From Caenorhabditis remanei (lineage: Eukaryota; Nematoda; Chromadorea; Rhabditida; Rhabditidae): DNA of 64,000 nt. The stretch spans positions 124,001 through 188,000 of the forward strand of contig NC_071331.1 in the NCBI RefSeq assembly GCF_010183535.1. Direction: 5' to 3'. A program made the position numbers and the translations under genes. A model generated the notes under the pieces. The model ran no database searches and was not told where the DNA came from. It saw only the letters and a program-made list of their open reading frames with translations. Below are positions 60,122 to 64,000 of the stretch, piece after piece (within the stretch, counting starts at the first letter, position 1; every line of letters begins with the position of its first letter).

Positions 60122-60709
60122 TAAATTCTAAAAATGTTTTCTTTTTCACTTTCGCTTCTGTGTTGTCCTCTCCCCCTCATCTCTTTTTTTTCACATTTTC
60201 ATCGAGTATCCATCGCCTTTCCCCCAATACGTTATATACAGTTTATCTCGAGTTCTTCCTCTCAACCCTCATCATCTGATATATACCATTCCCCTTCCCG
60301 TAAAATCCAGGCATTCAACTTTCTTTTTGTTTTGTTGAATTTTTAGTTTTCCCTGGTATCCATTCGCTTCCCCCATCGTTGCTTCGAATTTGTTTTTTTA
60401 TTTTCTTTTCTTTTTTTATAATTTATAATACAAATTTTTGCATTTTTCTCGTGTTTTCCCGTCATTCAGCAAAAGTTATCAGGAATTTCAGAGAGAAGGA
60501 AGATTTCTAATAACATTTCTTCAATTAGTAATCCGGGGTCATAAAGTACACAAATAAAACAGGACGCGTCGGGAGAAACAACAAGTTAACCAGTTTGGCA
60601 CATAATTCCAAGTAAAAATAGAAATAAAGAAAAAGAAGAGGTAGCCTAGACAAAAAGAAGAGAAATTAAATCAATAGAAAATGTGGATAAATATGAATAA
60701 AAACAATTA
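60122..60709. other. Convergent 3' spacer
   Basis: Pyrimidine-rich 3' UTR sequence of the KH-like gene (to about 60430) and AT-rich DNA. No gene seen. Confidence 0.35.
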
Positions 60710-63384
60710 TTATTGTGATTTGTGGTGCCACGTGGCACATTCCTTCTCGAATCTTCTCCTCGATTCCTGAATCTCCTGGGTGACGTCTCCATAGAATCCA
60801 TCGTTGAAATACTTCCGAAGATCATCTCCAACCTTCTGCTTCACCCATTCCACCGCTTCTGAATTCGTCGGTTTCGGAAGAATCGGTGCACTTCTATACT
60901 GATTCTCCATCTCACATGCACGAATCCACTATTCACATTGGAATCAACGACAGCCTCATGTTGACTCGAGGGATCTGAAAATAAAGAAAATTGAAAACGC
61001 GTCAAACGTGCGCCAGTTGTTGGCTGGAACGCCTTTGACCCGATTTCAACAAGAAGACGTGCTTTGGAAACCTAGCAGGACAGAAACGTCGAAGGTGCGC
61101 TAGACACTGAAAAATGAATAATTTCTGTCGAATTTGAGTATTTTGGAAGCATTTTTCGCAAAAATCAGTCTAAATCACTGATTCTGCCCTAAAAATGAAA
61201 TTCTCGACTATTTTGTCGATTTGGGGCACTTTTTCCGACAGAAAAGTGTCAAAAATCGAGTTTTGTCAAATCCCGTTGTCTGGCGTACCTTTGACGCGAT
61301 TTTCCAATTATTTTCAGATTCTCACCTTCTCACGAATTCTCGATCATTTTCAGTTTTCAATTTTACGAGCCACGCCACCACGGAACACGTATTCAGCCCG
61401 TGAGCCGCCCGCCTTTCGAGCTCTTCTGAATCGGAAATCATTTGGAGTTGGTAGTTCTCGTCGATGTGGAGTTCTTGGAGTTCCATGATTTCCCCTGGAT
61501 TTTGAGAAACATCTAGAGCCACCACGTGGCAGAATAATCGAGGGAAATCATAGATATACGTCGTCCGATTTAGTCTGGCCACGTATCGCTTTAAGTCTCT
61601 TCTGTCTGGTGCAACGAATTCAGGGATTACTGTAGAAGATGACTCTTTCGAAATGAGACCTTCAATTTCGAGACAAAATCTCAAAACTTCAGATGATGCG
61701 ATGACTAGAATGATATCCTTGACTCCAGCCTCCTCTAGTCTCTTCTCATTTTCCAAAATGATATTTTCAGCGTCGGAAACCGAGAAATCAATGGATAATT
61801 CGATGCGATTTGCCACAAATTGAATGGTTTTGAATTCAGATTTAAAACATTCGAATTCCAGCAATGCCCCATTGATAACAGATGAGAATTCAGCAGAAGA
61901 CGTGAATAAGTTATCATTTTTGAATCTCATCGAAGCGACATTCGTAGAAAACGAGGATTTCTTGATGTCCACTTTGCAATCAGTCGTTGAATACTCCAGT
62001 TTTCGGAAATATCGATAAATGTCTCTGGCGGTCAGTGAAGAAATCGATTTGGGTTGTTTCATCTGTCTCTTTCATCTCAATTTCATCTGTTTCAAAAGTT
62101 CTCGAAGAGAATCTCCAAAATCCATTCGCGATTCGATTATCCTTCCCAAAATCGTCAGAATCAACTTCTCCTTCGTTTTCATATGAGTATTCGAGTGAAT
62201 CAAATCGACGACTCTCTCGTAATTCATCTTCTCTTTCTCCAGAAGTTGTTGGACGGATTCATCGAATCCGTTGCGAGAATCAAAGAATCGATCAGTTTCC
62301 ATAAAGAATTGAATGAGTTCCGAGATTCTGTCACAAGTGGATTCAGAAGAAGATTCCTGGAAGAGTCCATTGACAACAGAATCGATGGGATAATCCATTG
62401 GCCCACGTCCTTCGAGAATCAGTTAAGCTTTCTGGAAAAATGAAATAAAATTTGGATTTCGAGAGAGCTGGGAACAAAAAACAGCTTAAAATCTGTTGTA
62501 ACCTAGAAAACCTGCTGAAATTTTGTTTTCAGATACCGAATTCTAATAGTTCTGTTATCAACGTCAAGCCAGAACCCCCCCCCCCCCCCCTGTATTCAGA
62601 ATCCCCATCTCTTCTGGAAAGAGTCTCTTACCTCAAAATCCGTCTTCTCCTCCACTCTCCACCCCTTCATCTCTCCATCAAACTTCTCACTCGTCGTCAA
62701 CTGATCCTGAATCGCTTTATCAATCTCCAGCCGTCCCAATATCGTTCCCGGATTAATCAGATCTCCTTCCTTAGCAATTCGGATCAGTCTGGAATTCATT
62801 TTTTTCTTGATTTATATATCAATTTCTCTGAAAAACCTTCCCGGCGCCACCTTCGTCACCACATCAAACACCATTTTCATCGATTCAATCTGTGCATAAG
62901 TCTGTCCAACCTCCAGAAACTCTCCCGTTTGAACCTTGTACTCGAGGAATTTTCCAGTATACGGAGATCTCAGACACGAGGCGTCATTCGTGTCCATTTT
63001 CGAGAATTTCAGTTTGTTTCCACCGATTTTAATGAAATAAAACTCTTCGGTCTCTTCCAACACATAATCCGTCGATTTTCCTTGATGGATTGCGAGATTT
63101 TGTGAGCTATATTTGAGCATTTCTACAGTAGTCTGCTGTTGGGAGTCTCCAATCCTCAAATGATATTTGGAGTTGAATTTCAGAGATCTCACAGTTCCAG
63201 TCGACGGAAGGAATCTATCATTCGGATCCTCGCACGTGACTCTCGCCGCCATACAATGCATCTTTCCGAAATATTGACTCGTTGAGGGAACGAAGAGAAG
63301 CTCGACGGTTCCAGCTGAGTAGTAGTCGACGAAGTTGGCGATCGCACCCCTGCAAAAAATACTGTTGTCAAGAAATTCCTGCAC
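60710..63384 (-). CDS. Degenerate acetyl-CoA-carboxylase-like protein (possible pseudogene)
   Basis: Pieces align in order with animal ACC: end of biotin carboxylase (YYSAGTVELLF, HCMAARVTCEDPNDRFLPSTGTV), biotinyl domain (CLRSPYTGKFLEYKVQTGEF, ESMKMV with the biotin Lys), RLIRIAKEGDLINPGTILGRL, then central-domain blocks (IHSNTHMKTKEKLILTILG; RTTYIYDFPRLF; NTCSVVAWLVKLK). The carboxylase segment ELNPRLQVEH is absent between AGTVELLF and HCMAAR, the N-terminal BC half is not seen, and the carboxyltransferase domain is missing apart from a short tail (EAVEWVKQKVGDDL). An in-frame TGA at 62072-62074 separates two blocks, and the join near 62430 meets a TAA. I recall a shortened ACC-like gene (T28F3.5) in this part of C. 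elegans chromosome IV, so it may be a conserved non-catalytic paralogue rather than a new pseudogene. Confidence 0.65.
62575..62590. repeat. 16-nt poly-C tract
   Basis: A run of 16 C in the ACC-like gene, between two blocks whose frames do not join cleanly. Homopolymers of this length are prone to sequencing and replication slippage. Confidence 0.9.
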
Positions 63385-63911
63385 TTTTTGAGCCCAAAAT
63401 CAGTTATCTACCTTGAAAACTCGAAAAGTTAGAGAATTTCGAAAATTTTCGAATATCCAAAATTCGACTAAAACTACTGTAACTCACTGAGTTTTCAAAG
63501 AAACGCTAAGAAATTTATATTTTCCGATTCAACATGCCAAGACGCTTCTAAAGAGTATAATCATGTCTAGGTTTGAACAAAAGTGGGTCCCACCGCGTAA
63601 ACTACAGTAACCCGTATGCAAGTCATATGAAAGTCAATAATTTATTGACTCTCATAGTTTCCCACGGTATCCTCTTTTATCTCATCAGCAATTCACAGGT
63701 ATCCCAAAGAGATCGTAAACCTATCTTCACATTCCCCCTTAACTATCCTCACATTGTCAGGAGAGTTTTCCCAAGTGCATGACAATGCACCATCTGTCTT
63801 AGCTCCGCCCACTTTTACGCAACAAGGAGGCACCACCAGATTCTCATTCATTCTCTCCTGAATACCTCGTCGTGAACGATCGCTTCCAATCGATCTCTCG
63901 CTGCTCTAACC
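63385..63911. other. Divergent spacer upstream of ACC-like gene and next gene
   Basis: No coding sequence seen on either strand, so no upstream carboxylase exons for the ACC-like gene appear inside the window. Includes CTACAGTAA-type repeat fragments near 63470 and 63600. Confidence 0.4.
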
Positions 63912-64000
63912 ATGCCAGCCTACTCTTCTACTACTTCTTCTTCCTATTCCTCTAGTTCATCTGTTTCCTCCTCCTCTCCTAAATCTTCCTCCACTCAAAA
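63912..64000 (+). CDS. Start of a Ser-rich protein (runs off right edge)
   Basis: An open frame from ATG 63912 to the window end encodes MPAYSSTTSSSYSSSSSVSS and more Ser/Thr/Pro. The frame has no stop in 89 nt and follows an AT-poor upstream region. No domain can be seen, so identity is unknown and the start is provisional. Confidence 0.45.
   Translation, partial: MPAYSSTTSSSYSSSSSVSSSSPKSSSTQ

Noticed and set aside
62054..63105. Long plus-strand frames
   Set aside because: Antisense of the ACC-like exons.
1..64000. tRNA, rRNA or CRISPR features
   Set aside because: No cloverleaf, rRNA core or regularly spaced direct-repeat array was seen; CRISPR is not expected in a nematode genome.

Overview
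This window reads as nuclear DNA from a Caenorhabditis nematode. Coding exons are split by many 40-60 nt introns ending in the nematode TTTTCAG acceptor. Several start codons sit directly behind such an acceptor, as expected for spliced-leader trans-splicing. The gene content includes nematode-only families (srz and srd-like chemoreceptors, GT92, PAN_3/lectin proteins). Many genes match C. elegans chromosome IV genes, but genes I recall as far apart in C. elegans (the sfa-1/cyn-13/uaf-2/itsn-1 group, the cogc-2/ufl-1 pair, the pmp-4/npr-32 pair) are contiguous here. I therefore infer a rearranged chromosome IV homologue from another Caenorhabditis species; the species cannot be fixed from sequence alone.

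Layout. 1-4.3 kb: a minus-strand operon uaf-2 > cyn-13 > sfa-1 encoding 3' splice-site and branch-site recognition factors plus an RRM-cyclophilin; sfa-1 runs off the left edge. 5.2-9.9 kb: itsn-1 (intersectin, two EH and five SH3 domains). 11.4-18.7 kb: minus-strand cogc-2 > ufl-1 > SOSS-B-like, spaced like an operon, with a small plus-strand gene nested in a ufl-1 intron. 19-22.3 kb: a GT92 glycosyltransferase and a divergent lysine-rich protein. 22.3-27.7 kb: four paralogous four-pass membrane proteins (TMEM272-like) with identical intron phases, interrupted by an srz receptor. 27.8-29.2 kb: a GSKIP-domain protein. 30.1-32.9 kb: pmp-4, a peroxisomal ABCD half-transporter. 34.3-35.9 kb: two tandem secreted peptides. 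36.4-37.4 kb: a PAN_3/C-type-lectin-like protein. 38.4-39.1 kb: a cytosolic Cu/Zn superoxide dismutase.

39.4-54.1 kb is dominated by a peptide GPCR (npr-32-like) with very long introns and candidate upstream exons; the rest is gene-poor. 53.8-58.2 kb holds a recent direct segmental duplication flanking an srd-like receptor that looks frameshifted. 58.5-60.1 kb is a KH-like protein. 60.7-63.4 kb is a degenerate acetyl-CoA-carboxylase-like gene. A new plus-strand gene starts at 63912 and leaves the window.

Mobile DNA is mostly short palindromic or TIR-bearing MITEs in introns and spacers (8291, 10295, 11915, 35322, 47968), plus one LINE-tail-like insertion at 57656 whose empty site survives in the sister duplicate. 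All exon coordinates were read by eye from splice signals and frame continuity and have not been confirmed by transcript data.
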